DNA of 64,000 bases from Chryseobacterium endalhagicum (GTDB lineage Bacteria > Bacteroidota > Bacteroidia > Flavobacteriales > Weeksellaceae). Made by a program: the position numbers and the translations under genes. Every line of letters begins with the position of its first letter. Within the stretch, counting starts at the first letter, position 1. A model generated the notes under the pieces. The model was given only the letters and a program-made list of their open reading frames with translations, made no database searches and was not told where the DNA came from. Positions 8,496 to 16,620 of this stretch are shown one piece after another. The DNA lies in the NCBI RefSeq assembly GCF_016745235.1, contig NZ_JAELVM010000003.1, forward strand, positions 868,001 to 932,000, read 5' to 3'.

Positions 8496-9323
8496 ATGAA
8501 ACTTTTAAAATATTATACAAAAGCACCGGAAGTGCTTACTTTGTGCGAGATTCTTTATCAGCTGGGATACAGCATTAAGATCTCAGATTCATTCAGTCTT
8601 GAAGTGGATGCTGCCGTAAAGGATTTTCAGCAGAAAAATGCTTTGGTTGTCGATGGAATTGTCGGGGTAAAAACCTGGGCCGTCCTTCTGGAAAAAGACA
8701 CCAGACCTGTCAGTCAAACCGACAAATTCCTTAAAGAAAGCGACCTTGCCGGTTTTGCAGACGAATACAATCTTGAACTGGCTGCTGTAAAAGCTGTTAA
8801 TGAAATTGAAAGCAGCGGTAAGGGATTTTTAATCAACAATAAACCCAAAATCCTATTTGAAGGCCATGTTTTCTGGAACGAACTCAAAAAAAGAGGAATT
8901 GATCCCAATTCATATTATAATACAGATAGCCGGAATGTTCTTTATCCGAAATGGACAAGAGCTTTCTATCAGGGCGGAGTTAAGGAATACGACCGGCTGA
9001 ATGAAGCCATCGGCCTGAATCATGATCCCAGTTTCAAAGAGGCGGCACTATCTTCCGCTTCATGGGGAAGTTTTCAGATTATGGGTTATCACGCCAAAAA
9101 TTTAGGCTATCCGAGTGTGGATGATTTTGTTTCAAAAATGGAGATGAACGAGGGTGAACATTTGAAAGCATTTGGAAAATTTCTGGAGAAGAACGGATGT
9201 CTTCCCCATCTCAGAAATAAAAACTGGGCAGGTTTTGCCAGGCTTTATAATGGAGCAGGATACAAGGAAAATAAGTACGATGAAAAGCTGGCGAAAGCTT
9301 ATGCTAAATATTCTCAGAACTAA
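8496..9323 (+). CDS. N-acetylmuramidase (DUF3380 type) with peptidoglycan-binding domain
   Basis: Predicted to cleave peptidoglycan glycan strands. Of 275 residues, 1-66 form a PG_binding_1-like domain (VKDFQQKNALVVDGIVGVKTW, about 41-61). Residues about 83-272 match the N-acetylmuramidase family known from phage endolysins: AVKAVNEIESSGKGF (E103/E105, catalytic Glu region), KILFEGHVFW (118-127), SASWGSFQIMGYHA (187-200) and FARLYNGAGY (247-256). There is no signal peptide, so it acts either after lysis or after delivery by another route, as endolysins and phage-tail-like systems do. It is third in line after the two unknown genes on the same strand. No holin was found. Confidence 0.88.
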   Translation: MKLLKYYTKAPEVLTLCEILYQLGYSIKISDSFSLEVDAAVKDFQQKNALVVDGIVGVKTWAVLLEKDTRPVSQTDKFLKESDLAGFADEYNLELAAVKAVNEIESSGKGFLINNKPKILFEGHVFWNELKKRGIDPNSYYNTDSRNVLYPKWTRAFYQGGVKEYDRLNEAIGLNHDPSFKEAALSSASWGSFQIMGYHAKNLGYPSVDDFVSKMEMNEGEHLKAFGKFLEKNGCLPHLRNKNWAGFARLYNGAGYKENKYDEKLAKAYAKYSQN

Positions 9324-9880
9324 TTAAGTAGTTTTTTTTAAAGTTCCTGCGGATCTAAGAATTTTGAAGGTTATAGCTTTTGAATTTTGGTGATCTGTGG
9401 GAATTTTGTTTTTTAGTTTCCCGTTGATTGAGCAGATTATGCAGATCTTTGAAATTAAATGTATTAACATTTTTGATTTTTTATTCCTACAGATGGCACG
9501 GATCTTCACAAATTTATAGATACTATTTACTATAAAAATCTTTGATTTTTTTTAAAACTTATGTGCACTTCTTTTTCGTATAATTTTTAACTTCAAAATA
9601 CATTTAAAACTTTTGTGGCTTTTGTGGTTAATTTTTTTCACCACAGATGACGCAGATTTTCACAGATGTTTGTGGATATTATTCTTTATGAAAAGATTAA
9701 ATTTTTTGATAGTATAATTTACCGCTGATAGAGCTAGATTGTATTTAAAATATTTCTTTTAATCGTCTTTACAGCAAAACGGGATATGCTAAAATTCATT
9801 TTTATATAAAACTGATCTTAAAATTTATAAATTGATAATCAATGGGTTATATTTATTATTTTTTAACATTAGTTTAACAT
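9324..9880. repeat. Intergenic region with one copy of the dispersed ~160-bp repeat
   Basis: No gene seen. About 9490-9720 carries one diverged copy of a repeat found elsewhere in the window, with ordered words CACAGATTTTCACAGATG, AAAATCTTTGATTTTTT, CTTATGTG.ACTTC and CTTTTGTGGCTTTTGTGGTT. The copy nearest in form is the array at 47.2-47.8 kb. Confidence 0.7.
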
Positions 9881-9887
9881 TTTTGCT

Positions 9888-9895
9888 TATCTTTG
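9888..9895 (+). promoter_or_regulatory. -7 box of the methyltransferase/flippase operon
   Basis: TATCTTTG matches TAnnTTTG. Its TTG overlaps a possible upstream TTG start for the methyltransferase gene, so the later ATG at 9917 is preferred. The transcript would start about 15 bases before that ATG. Confidence 0.65.
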
Positions 9896-9916
9896 CTTTT
9901 CGTCAAACAACCAGGG

Positions 9917-10711
9917 ATGTCTTTATACCAAAAAATTGCAGAAAAGCTACAATATATAAGTCCGAGCTTTTACAAAAAAAGATATTTTAAGAATTTAATC
10001 CATCTTACCAAAGATAATTTTTCGGCACGGAATGTAGAACCGGAACTGGTCTGGATTAAAGATTATCTTCCGAAAAATGCTGTAATACTGGACATCGGGG
10101 CCAATGTAGGAACTTTTCTCTACCAGTTGGAGAATAAGCTGAACCATGAACACATTTATGGTTTTGAACCGAACAAAAAACTGTACCGCCGTCTGAAAAG
10201 GCTTTTCCCAAGAATGAGAGTACTTCCCCTGGCGCTTTCTGACGAAAATACAACGGCTGAATTCAAGGTTCCCATCATTAATGGTAAGCTGATTGCTTCC
10301 CGCGGAACTTTAAACACGTCGTACAAAGAAAAAGGCGAAGAGAAAAGCTACACTGAAAAGGTAAAAGTGATCAAGCTGGATGACTGGGCTGCTATAGAAC
10401 ATTTTGACAGACTGGATTTTATCAAAATAGATGTAGAAGGAAATGAAATGAGAACGTTGTACGGCGCTGAAGAAATCATCAAACGATTCCGCCCGACGCT
10501 GATGGTAGAAATGGAACAAAGACACCACAAAACCCCTATCTGGAATGACATTACTGAAATTAAGAACTGGGGATATGAAGCAAAATACCTAAACCGCAAC
10601 AGTTTTGAGCTGGAACTGCTGACTGAGGAAATTTTAATAAAAAACATTAACGACGAAAAAAATAAGACCAGCTATATCAACAACATTATTTTCACGCCAA
10701 AAAATCAATAA
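9917..10711 (+). CDS. FkbM-family SAM-dependent methyltransferase
   Basis: Methyltransferase of the FkbM family, often acting on sugars of surface polysaccharides. From the ATG at 9917 it has 264 residues. The SAM-binding motif I is ILDIGANVGTFLYQLEN, followed by IYGFEPN (motif II acidic end). The family motif LDFIKIDVEGNE lies near residue 175. The longer frame from TTG at 9893 would begin inside the promoter -7 box. It is 8 bases upstream of a flippase gene, so the two form an operon and probably act on the same glycan. The acceptor cannot be deduced. Confidence 0.88.
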   Translation: MSLYQKIAEKLQYISPSFYKKRYFKNLIHLTKDNFSARNVEPELVWIKDYLPKNAVILDIGANVGTFLYQLENKLNHEHIYGFEPNKKLYRRLKRLFPRMRVLPLALSDENTTAEFKVPIINGKLIASRGTLNTSYKEKGEEKSYTEKVKVIKLDDWAAIEHFDRLDFIKIDVEGNEMRTLYGAEEIIKRFRPTLMVEMEQRHHKTPIWNDITEIKNWGYEAKYLNRNSFELELLTEEILIKNINDEKNKTSYINNIIFTPKNQ

Positions 10712-10719
10712 AAGACATT

Positions 10720-12198
10720 ATGAGTGTAGTAGCGAGACAGGGCTTCAAATATTCCATCATAGGTTATATTGGTTTTCTTCTGGGTACCATATCCGCGATT
10801 TTTATTTTCCCGTACAATTTTGAGTTTTACGGAAAGCTGCGCTACATCCTTCCCACTGCGGAAATGCTGGTCCCTGTTGTTGTTCTGGGAATCTCATATT
10901 CCAATGTCAAATTTTTTCACAGGGTAAAAGAAGACGGCAAGGAGCAGAATATGCTGTCGCTGTCGCTGCTTGCTATTTTTATTAATTTTATCATTTTCAT
11001 GGGTGTATTTTTCATACTCCCTTATTTTTGGCCAAAATTCAGATATACAGAAGCATGGAAGCTTAAAGAAATGATCCTTCCATTGATTCTGACGCTTTCC
11101 TTCTGTGCTATTTTCAACAAATACACCTCTAACTACAAGAGAATTGTGGTTTCCAATATTTTTGACAATCTTTTCCCTAAAATAGCCAATCTGGGAGCGT
11201 TTTGTCTTTCTGCTTATTTTTTATTTTCCCAGGAAATAGCGTTTGGTTTCTTTTTCGGAATTTTCGCTTTAATGCTTTTCGGATACATTTACTACACGAA
11301 CAGACTTGAAAGGATACAGCTGGATTTTAATACGGATTATTTTAAGAAAGATGGTTTCTGGAAAGAGTTTTTCAATTACAGCTTTTTTGGATTTCTGGGG
11401 ACTTTCGGGAATTATTTAGCGATCAACAGCTTTATGATCGGCGAATTTATGGGAATGGAGGAAGTGGGAATTTATTCTGTACTGTATGCCCTGATCTCAT
11501 TAATCTCGGTTCCACAGCTTGGACTGTTCAATATTTCAGCTCCGATCATCAGCAAAACACTGGCAGACGGCGATATGGAAGAACTTGACAGGTTTCACAA
11601 AAAAACGTCTTTATCTTTATATTTTTTAGGTGCCGTTTTGTTTTCATGCATTATGGTAGGATTTCCTTATCTGACTGAATTTATGCCTAAAAACGGAACC
11701 ATGCTGAGAGAATATGAACCTGTGGTATGGATCTGGGGATCTGCTGTGTTAATCGATCTGGCAACGGGATTCAACGGAAATATCATTTCCCTTTCCAAAT
11801 ATTACAGATTCAATATCCTGATCATGCTTCTTCTGGCTGGTCTTACGATCGGACTGAATTATTATTTCATTAAAAATACGGATCTGAAATTAATCGGAAT
11901 TGCTTTATCTACCGCTATTTCACTGACGACTTATAATGTTATCAAGATCGCTTTCAATTATTTTGTCTTTAAAGTTTCGCCGCTGACGATAGAAATGATT
12001 TTCGTTTCCATCATCTGTACTCTGGCGATCACAGTAGCTATTGTACTGCCGAATTTTAACAATAATTTTATCAATCTGGTCTATAAACCTGCTGTTGTTC
12101 TGATTCTGATCTACATCGGAAATTATTTCACAAAAGTATTTCCACTCGAGGATTATCTGAATGTAAGATTTATTAAAAGTATCTTTAAATTTAAATAA
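10720..12198 (+). CDS. Polysaccharide flippase, Wzx/MATE-like
   Basis: Integral membrane protein of 492 residues with about 12-14 hydrophobic helices spread over its length (for example 12-32, 45-65, 83-105, 120-140 and the C-terminal pair). The pattern fits the oligosaccharide flippase superfamily that moves lipid-linked glycans across the inner membrane. The N-terminus VARQGFKYSIIGYIGFLLG is typical of Bacteroidota polysaccharide biosynthesis proteins. It directly follows the FkbM methyltransferase (8-base gap). No polymerase gene is adjacent. Confidence 0.85.
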   Translation: MSVVARQGFKYSIIGYIGFLLGTISAIFIFPYNFEFYGKLRYILPTAEMLVPVVVLGISYSNVKFFHRVKEDGKEQNMLSLSLLAIFINFIIFMGVFFILPYFWPKFRYTEAWKLKEMILPLILTLSFCAIFNKYTSNYKRIVVSNIFDNLFPKIANLGAFCLSAYFLFSQEIAFGFFFGIFALMLFGYIYYTNRLERIQLDFNTDYFKKDGFWKEFFNYSFFGFLGTFGNYLAINSFMIGEFMGMEEVGIYSVLYALISLISVPQLGLFNISAPIISKTLADGDMEELDRFHKKTSLSLYFLGAVLFSCIMVGFPYLTEFMPKNGTMLREYEPVVWIWGSAVLIDLATGFNGNIISLSKYYRFNILIMLLLAGLTIGLNYYFIKNTDLKLIGIALSTAISLTTYNVIKIAFNYFVFKVSPLTIEMIFVSIICTLAITVAIVLPNFNNNFINLVYKPAVVLILIYIGNYFTKVFPLEDYLNVRFIKSIFKFK

Positions 12199-12360
12199 TC
12201 TGAGCTTAGGTTAAAAAAGTTAATATTTTTTATCGTTGGAATCTCGCGAAGACGCAAGTTTTTTTCTAATTCACATGCTTTAAGGCGCAATGATTTTATC
12301 TGCGATAAAATTTCACCCTGTCATTGCGAGGAGCAGAGCGACGAAGCAATCTCAAAAAGT
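12199..12360. repeat. Dispersed composite repeat, truncated copy
   Basis: Shares ordered words with the larger composite repeats at 31.2-31.7 and 56.7-57.2 kb: GAAGACGCAAGTTTTTTT, TGCTTTAAGGCGCAA, ATTTTATCTGCGATAAAATTT and CATTGCGAGGAG..AGCGACGAAGCAATCTC. No gene seen. Confidence 0.7.
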
Positions 12361-12930
12361 TTTTTATTGACCACATATGGCGCTGATTTCCACAGATGTT
12401 TAGGTATATTGCCTAGTATAAAATCTTTGATTTTTTTAAGTTTATGTGAACTTCTTCTTCGTATCGCCTTTAACTTAAAAATAACTTAAGTGTTAAAAAC
12501 TTTTGTGCCTTTTGTGGTTGTTTTTCTCACCACAGATGGCGCTGATTTCCACAGATATTTAGGTATATTGCCTAGTGTAAAATCTTTGATTTTTTTTAGC
12601 TTATGTGAACTTCTTCTTCGTATCGCCTTTAACTTAAAAATAACTTAAGTGTTAAAAACTTTTGTGCCTTTTGTGGTTGTTTTTTCACCGCAGATTACGC
12701 TGATTTCCACAGATGTTTAGGTGTATTGCCTAGTATAAAATCTTTGATTTTTTTTAGCTTATGTGAACTTCTCTTTCGTATCGCCTTTAACTTAAAAATA
12801 ACTTAAGTGTTAAAAACTTTTGTGCCTTTTGTGGTTGTTTTTCTCACCACATATGGCGCTGATTTCTACAGATGTTTACGTAAATTTTCAGTATAAAAAA
12901 CTTTGATTTTATTATGTCTTAAAAAGCAAA
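12361..12930. repeat. Tandem array of a ~158-bp repeat, about 3.5 copies
   Basis: The word AAAAACTTTTGTGCC recurs with its C at 12500, 12659 and 12817, giving periods of 159 and 158 bases. Each unit contains GGCGCTGATTTCCACAGATG-like, TTAGGTATATTGCCTAG, AAAATCTTTGATTTTTT (short palindrome), TATGTGAACTTCT, TTAACTTAAAAATAACTTAAG and CTTTTGTGCCTTTTGTGGTTG. Copies are nearly identical. No ORF. It separates the flippase from the convergent glycosyltransferase gene. Confidence 0.85.
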
Positions 12931-12977
12931 AAGACCTTGCGAGTTTGTGTTTACAAACAAGAAATATATTGAGTCAA

Positions 12978-14024
12978 TTAAACAGAAATTAAATTGGTAA
13001 GTACAGCTTCCAGTTTTTTCAGAACAGATGCTTTGTTGTAATTCTTTTGGAAATCGAAATGAGTATTTTTCAGCCCTTTACACTGTTCCAAAATATTATC
13101 TTTTTCAGGAACAATAAACGCTAACTTTGAAGGATAATCCTTTGGAAAAATAGCTGTTTTACCAAACTTAATGGCGTCTCCCAGGTTTCCGGTCATTTTC
13201 GTAAGTCCGTAAATTTCCTCTCTGCTGAAAAATTCGGTTTTCTGCTGAATCGGGCACCATAAAACATCTGCCCGCTGCATTCCTTTTTCGAAATCAGAAT
13301 GAGAAACACGGTCTGAAAAATACTGTATTGAAATATGATCAGGCAGATTTTTTGCCAGTTTTTCCAGCTGCTTCAGTTCGCCGTCCTTAGCTTTTCCTAA
13401 AAACACGAATTCACATTTCTCTTCAGTTTTTAAATTCTGAATGGTCTTAAACACATGATGGTAATCCCTTCTTTTCTGAGAAACTCCTCCGGGAATAACA
13501 ACAGTAAGGTTATCATTCTCCGGTTTTTCAAAATTTTCACTGTAAAATAAGGGAAGAAATTGATACGTCTTTGATGAAAGCTCTTCATCCAGAACGAGTA
13601 AATTTTTAGCGTTTCTGTAGGCTTTTGAAGTATAAAACAATCCTTCTTTCCACCAAAGCTTTAATCTGTAAATAAGATCCCCTTTGAAAACACTTTTCAT
13701 CAGAGCTGCTTTTGAAGCCACCGAAAAATTGATATTATGAACAATGACCGATGCATTGTATTTTTGAACCAACGCATGAAAAGTATTGAAATAACGGTGA
13801 ACAGTCCCGATAATAATCAGATCGTATTTTTTCAGCTTCAGCTGTTCCATGATCATTGAACTGTCGGACAGAAACACCATTTCCCCGTTATCCTTTACCA
13901 GATCTCCTATCTTTTTTGAAAAGTAATAATCCACACTAAATTCCGTAGAATCCCTCATAATATCCATGAAAGCCTGGGCAATCTCTGCGTGGGTATCGAT
14001 TTCTATGTAGGCGATTTTTTTCAA
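12978..14024 (-). CDS. Glycosyltransferase, GT-B-like, TTG start
   Basis: A 348-residue soluble protein. It starts KKIAYIEIDTHAEIAQAFMD and has a DLIIIGTVHRY core, a mid-protein LTVVIPGGVSQKRRDYHHVF (start of a second Rossmann domain with G-R-DY motif), EFVFLGKA, and a late ADVLWCPIQ and FGKTAIFPKDYPSKLAF. This fits a GT-B glycosyltransferase without a confidently assigned family. The only suitable start is TTG at 14022-14024; the next ATG would lose 18 conserved-looking residues. The gene is immediately preceded by nine GGTTTAG repeats lying between its promoter and its start codon. It faces the flippase convergently and the context is surface glycan synthesis. Confidence 0.75.
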   Translation of the reverse strand: MKKIAYIEIDTHAEIAQAFMDIMRDSTEFSVDYYFSKKIGDLVKDNGEMVFLSDSSMIMEQLKLKKYDLIIIGTVHRYFNTFHALVQKYNASVIVHNINFSVASKAALMKSVFKGDLIYRLKLWWKEGLFYTSKAYRNAKNLLVLDEELSSKTYQFLPLFYSENFEKPENDNLTVVIPGGVSQKRRDYHHVFKTIQNLKTEEKCEFVFLGKAKDGELKQLEKLAKNLPDHISIQYFSDRVSHSDFEKGMQRADVLWCPIQQKTEFFSREEIYGLTKMTGNLGDAIKFGKTAIFPKDYPSKLAFIVPEKDNILEQCKGLKNTHFDFQKNYNKASVLKKLEAVLTNLISV

Positions 14025-14026
14025 AA

Positions 14027-14089
14027 GGTTTAGGGTTTAGGGTTTAGGGTTTAGGGTTTAGGGTTTAGGGTTTAGGGTTTAGGGTTTAG
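14027..14089 (-). repeat. Nine perfect GGTTTAG heptamers in the glycosyltransferase leader
   Basis: 63 bases of uninterrupted 7-bp repeat (CTAAACC on the coding strand). It begins three bases upstream of the TTG start and ends directly at the -7 box. It would form almost the entire 5' leader and displaces any ribosome-binding site. Confidence 0.95.
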
Positions 14090-14117
14090 CAAAGGTAAAA
14101 CCTCTGATTGAATGCAA
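14090..14117 (-). promoter_or_regulatory. Glycosyltransferase promoter with -33 and -7 boxes
   Basis: On the minus strand TTG (14115-14117), then 17 bases, then TACCTTTG (14090-14097), an exact TAnnTTTG. Transcription should begin within the first heptamer copy. Confidence 0.65.
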
Positions 14118-14195
14118 TCCATTTTTTCTAAAAATTTTACTGGTATTTTTTTGTAATTCATCTCTTTGCCCTTCTGCGGTTTTGCCTTTTCGGCG

Positions 14196-15050
14196 TTACA
14201 TTTTCAGCCATTTCTTCTTCAGCATTTTCCACCTTTTATCATTGATGGCTTTCTGCTCTTCTTTCGAGATTTTCAGCTCCAGTTTATTGGTTTTGCAGGC
14301 TTCGTAGGCTTTGACGATTTTAAAGAAAAAAGAGGCCGATTTGCTCTTTGCCGCTTCTTTTGAGGCTGCAATGTAGGCAAGGAACCTGTTCAGGCCTAAA
14401 AAGTAAAAATAACGGCCGTAATAGTCCGCAGGTCTTATCGTATAATCTGCACCTTTCACTTTGATCAGCTTTACATGGAGCTCAGGCAGGACCACTTCTT
14501 TCCAGCCCAAATTTTCCAGCAGAATGGAATCAATATTATCCCAGCCTAAAGTTTCCCTTAAACCTCCCATCTGCAGAAAACATTCTTTGCGATAGGCTTT
14601 CATAGGGCCCCGTACATGATGTTTATTTGAATTGCCTTCATACACCCAGTTTCCATCCTTTTCTACATACAGCAGGCCACCGACAAGCCCATATTCAGTA
14701 TTGTTTTCAAAAGCATTCTTTACAGTTTCCAGATAATTTCCGGGCAGGATAATATCCGCATCGAATTTACAGATGATATCAAACCCGTCTGTATTCTGGG
14801 TCTTCAGTCCGTTTTTAAATGCATTAACAACCTTAGAGCCCGGCTGATGGGCAGATTTCTGCAGATCCACCGTTTCAAAACGGGAATCGTTATCCATGTA
14901 TTTTCTGATCAGTTCCGGTGTTTTGTCCGTAGAACCGTCATTAACAACAACGGTTTTGAAATCTTTAAAGCTTTGCTGCAGTAAAGAATCCAGGGTGAAC
15001 GGAAGATTTTCCTCTTCGTTGTGGGCAGGAATGATGATTAAAAACCTCAC
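14196..15050 (-). CDS. Glycosyltransferase family 2
   Basis: Inverting GT-A glycosyltransferase, probably acting on cell-surface glycan. From the GTG at 15048-15050 it has 284 residues. It begins RFLIIIPAHNEEENLPF, followed by TVVVNDGSTDKTPELI (nucleotide-binding), CKFDADIILPGNYL (DAD, the DxD metal motif), GGLLYVEKDGNWVYEG and GPMKAYRKECFLQMGGL. A longer frame from TTG at 15095 adds residues encoded by low-complexity intergenic repeat, so the GTG is preferred. It is upstream of the other glycosyltransferase on the same strand, 171 bases away. Confidence 0.85.
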   Translation of the reverse strand: MRFLIIIPAHNEEENLPFTLDSLLQQSFKDFKTVVVNDGSTDKTPELIRKYMDNDSRFETVDLQKSAHQPGSKVVNAFKNGLKTQNTDGFDIICKFDADIILPGNYLETVKNAFENNTEYGLVGGLLYVEKDGNWVYEGNSNKHHVRGPMKAYRKECFLQMGGLRETLGWDNIDSILLENLGWKEVVLPELHVKLIKVKGADYTIRPADYYGRYFYFLGLNRFLAYIAASKEAAKSKSASFFFKIVKAYEACKTNKLELKISKEEQKAINDKRWKMLKKKWLKM

Positions 15051-15152
15051 GTATTTAGGTATGAGTGGTGAGTAATAAGTGATAAGTAATGACAAGTGAT
15101 GAATTCGTGATGTTTATAATCATTCATCACTTATCATTATTCACTAATAATT

Positions 15153-16553
15153 TTATTTGTTGTGCGGTTTCAGCATGTTTTTAGGATCCAGAATTTCGTC
15201 CAGCTTTTCCTGAGAAAGAACGCCTTTCTCCAAAACAAGGTTGTACACACTGTTTCCGGTTTCCAGAGCTTCTTTTGCAATTTCTGTAGACTTTTTGTAT
15301 CCGATGTATGGATTAAGTGCCGTTACAATTCCGATGCTGTGTTTTACCATATTCAGGCAGATCTCTTTGTTGGCTGTAATTCCTACCACGCATTTTTCAC
15401 GAAGCGTATCCAGCGCGTTGGAAAGGAAGTTGATATTTTCCATGATAGCATGAGAAAGCACAGGCTCCATTACATTAAGCTGTAACTGTCCGGCTTCTGC
15501 AGCAAAGGTTACCGTAAGATCATTTCCGAATACTTTAAAGCAAACCTGATTCACTACTTCCGGGATAACAGGATTTACTTTTCCAGGCATAATGGATGAT
15601 CCCGGCTGCATCGGAGGAAGATTGATTTCAAACAATCCGGCTCTTGGACCTGAGGAAAGCAATCTTAAATCATTACAGATTTTGGAAAGCTTTACAGCAA
15701 GACGTTTTGTAGCGGAAGAATAGATCACATAAGAACCTGTATCAGGGGTTGCTTCCACAAGATCCGGTGCCGAAACAACCGGAAAGCCAGTAATCTGAGC
15801 CAGATTTTTAGCACAAAGTGTAGCATAACCAACCGGAGCGTTCAGTCCTGTACCAATAGCCGTTGCCCCCATGTTTACTTCCACAAAAAGGTTGGCATTG
15901 TTATTTAATTTGGAAATATCTTCTTCCAGCGTAGCGGCATAGGCTTCAAATTCTTGTCCCAAAGTCATTGGAACGGCGTCCTGAAGCTGGGTACGGCCCA
16001 TTTTGATCACATCGTGAAACTCTTTTCCTTTCGCACGGAAAGCCTCAACAATTTTCTCCAGTCTTTCAACAAGTCCGATGTTCATATGCAGCAATCCCAT
16101 TTTGATGGCTGTAGGATAAGCATCGTTGGTTGACTGGGAAAGGTTGATATGGTCGTTGGGTGAACAGAATTCATATTCCCCTTTATTTTTTCCAAGTTTC
16201 TCCAAAACAATATTGGCGATCACTTCGTTGGCATTCATATTAATTGAAGTTCCTGCCCCGCCCTGGATCATATCTACAGGAAACTGTTCGTGGTATTTTC
16301 CGGCTACAATTTCATCACAGGCTTCCGCTATTTTGAAATATAGGTTTTCCTCAAGCAGACCCAATTCGTAATTGGTTTTTGCAGCTGCTTTTTTTACAAA
16401 AGCCAGACCTTTGATGAAGTCCGGGTATGATGACAAAAGCTGTCCTGAGATCTTGAAGTTATCGATCGCTCTTTGCGTCTGTACCCCATAATATGCACCT
16501 GCAGGCACATTGAGTTCGCCCAGCAGATCACTTTCTTTTCTGAAATTTTCCAT
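15153..16553 (-). CDS. aspA: Aspartate ammonia-lyase
   Basis: Converts L-aspartate to fumarate and ammonia; cytoplasmic homotetramer of the fumarase/aspartase superfamily. The 466 residues begin MENFRKESDLLGELNVPAGA and contain YYGVQTQRAIDNF, typical of AspA rather than FumC. TSINMNANEVIAN and the substrate-loop signature GSSIMPGKVNP follow. Length matches the family (about 465-480). It is a single gene, 67 bases downstream of the amidase terminator. FumC is the main alternative, but the N-terminal motif favours AspA. Confidence 0.9.
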   Translation of the reverse strand: MENFRKESDLLGELNVPAGAYYGVQTQRAIDNFKISGQLLSSYPDFIKGLAFVKKAAAKTNYELGLLEENLYFKIAEACDEIVAGKYHEQFPVDMIQGGAGTSINMNANEVIANIVLEKLGKNKGEYEFCSPNDHINLSQSTNDAYPTAIKMGLLHMNIGLVERLEKIVEAFRAKGKEFHDVIKMGRTQLQDAVPMTLGQEFEAYAATLEEDISKLNNNANLFVEVNMGATAIGTGLNAPVGYATLCAKNLAQITGFPVVSAPDLVEATPDTGSYVIYSSATKRLAVKLSKICNDLRLLSSGPRAGLFEINLPPMQPGSSIMPGKVNPVIPEVVNQVCFKVFGNDLTVTFAAEAGQLQLNVMEPVLSHAIMENINFLSNALDTLREKCVVGITANKEICLNMVKHSIGIVTALNPYIGYKKSTEIAKEALETGNSVYNLVLEKGVLSQEKLDEILDPKNMLKPHNK

Positions 16554-16589
16554 TACAGATAATTTGTTTTTATTTTTTTAAATATAGCA

Positions 16590-16615
16590 AAAACGCATCT
16601 TAACCGATGCGTTTT
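16590..16615 (-). terminator. Rho-independent terminator after the amidase gene
   Basis: AAAACGCATC and GATGCGTTTT form a 10-bp stem around a 6-base loop, followed by T-rich sequence. It starts 6 bases beyond the amidase stop. Confidence 0.75.
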
Positions 16616-16620
16616 AGTTG

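Noticed and set aside
9324..9509. 61-codon minus-strand ORF after the muramidase, considered as a holin
   Set aside because: It translates the dispersed repeat region, is highly basic and shows no holin-like helix pair.
9893..9916. TTG start for the FkbM methyltransferase
   Set aside because: The codon lies in the -7 promoter box; the ATG at 9917 is downstream of the predicted transcription start.
12361..12930. CRISPR array
   Set aside because: The units repeat over their whole 158-bp length, with no alternation of short repeats and unique spacers, and no cas gene is present. It is a plain tandem repeat.
14027..14089. Telomere-like DNA (TTTAGGG is the plant telomere repeat)
   Set aside because: The tract is internal, only nine copies long and placed between a bacterial promoter and start codon. 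The resemblance is coincidental.
14027..14100. Translational phase variation by reading through the GGTTTAG repeats from an upstream ATG (about 14122)
   Set aside because: Because 7 is not a multiple of 3, the repeat contains a TAA stop in every frame within seven codons, so no copy number opens a continuous frame.
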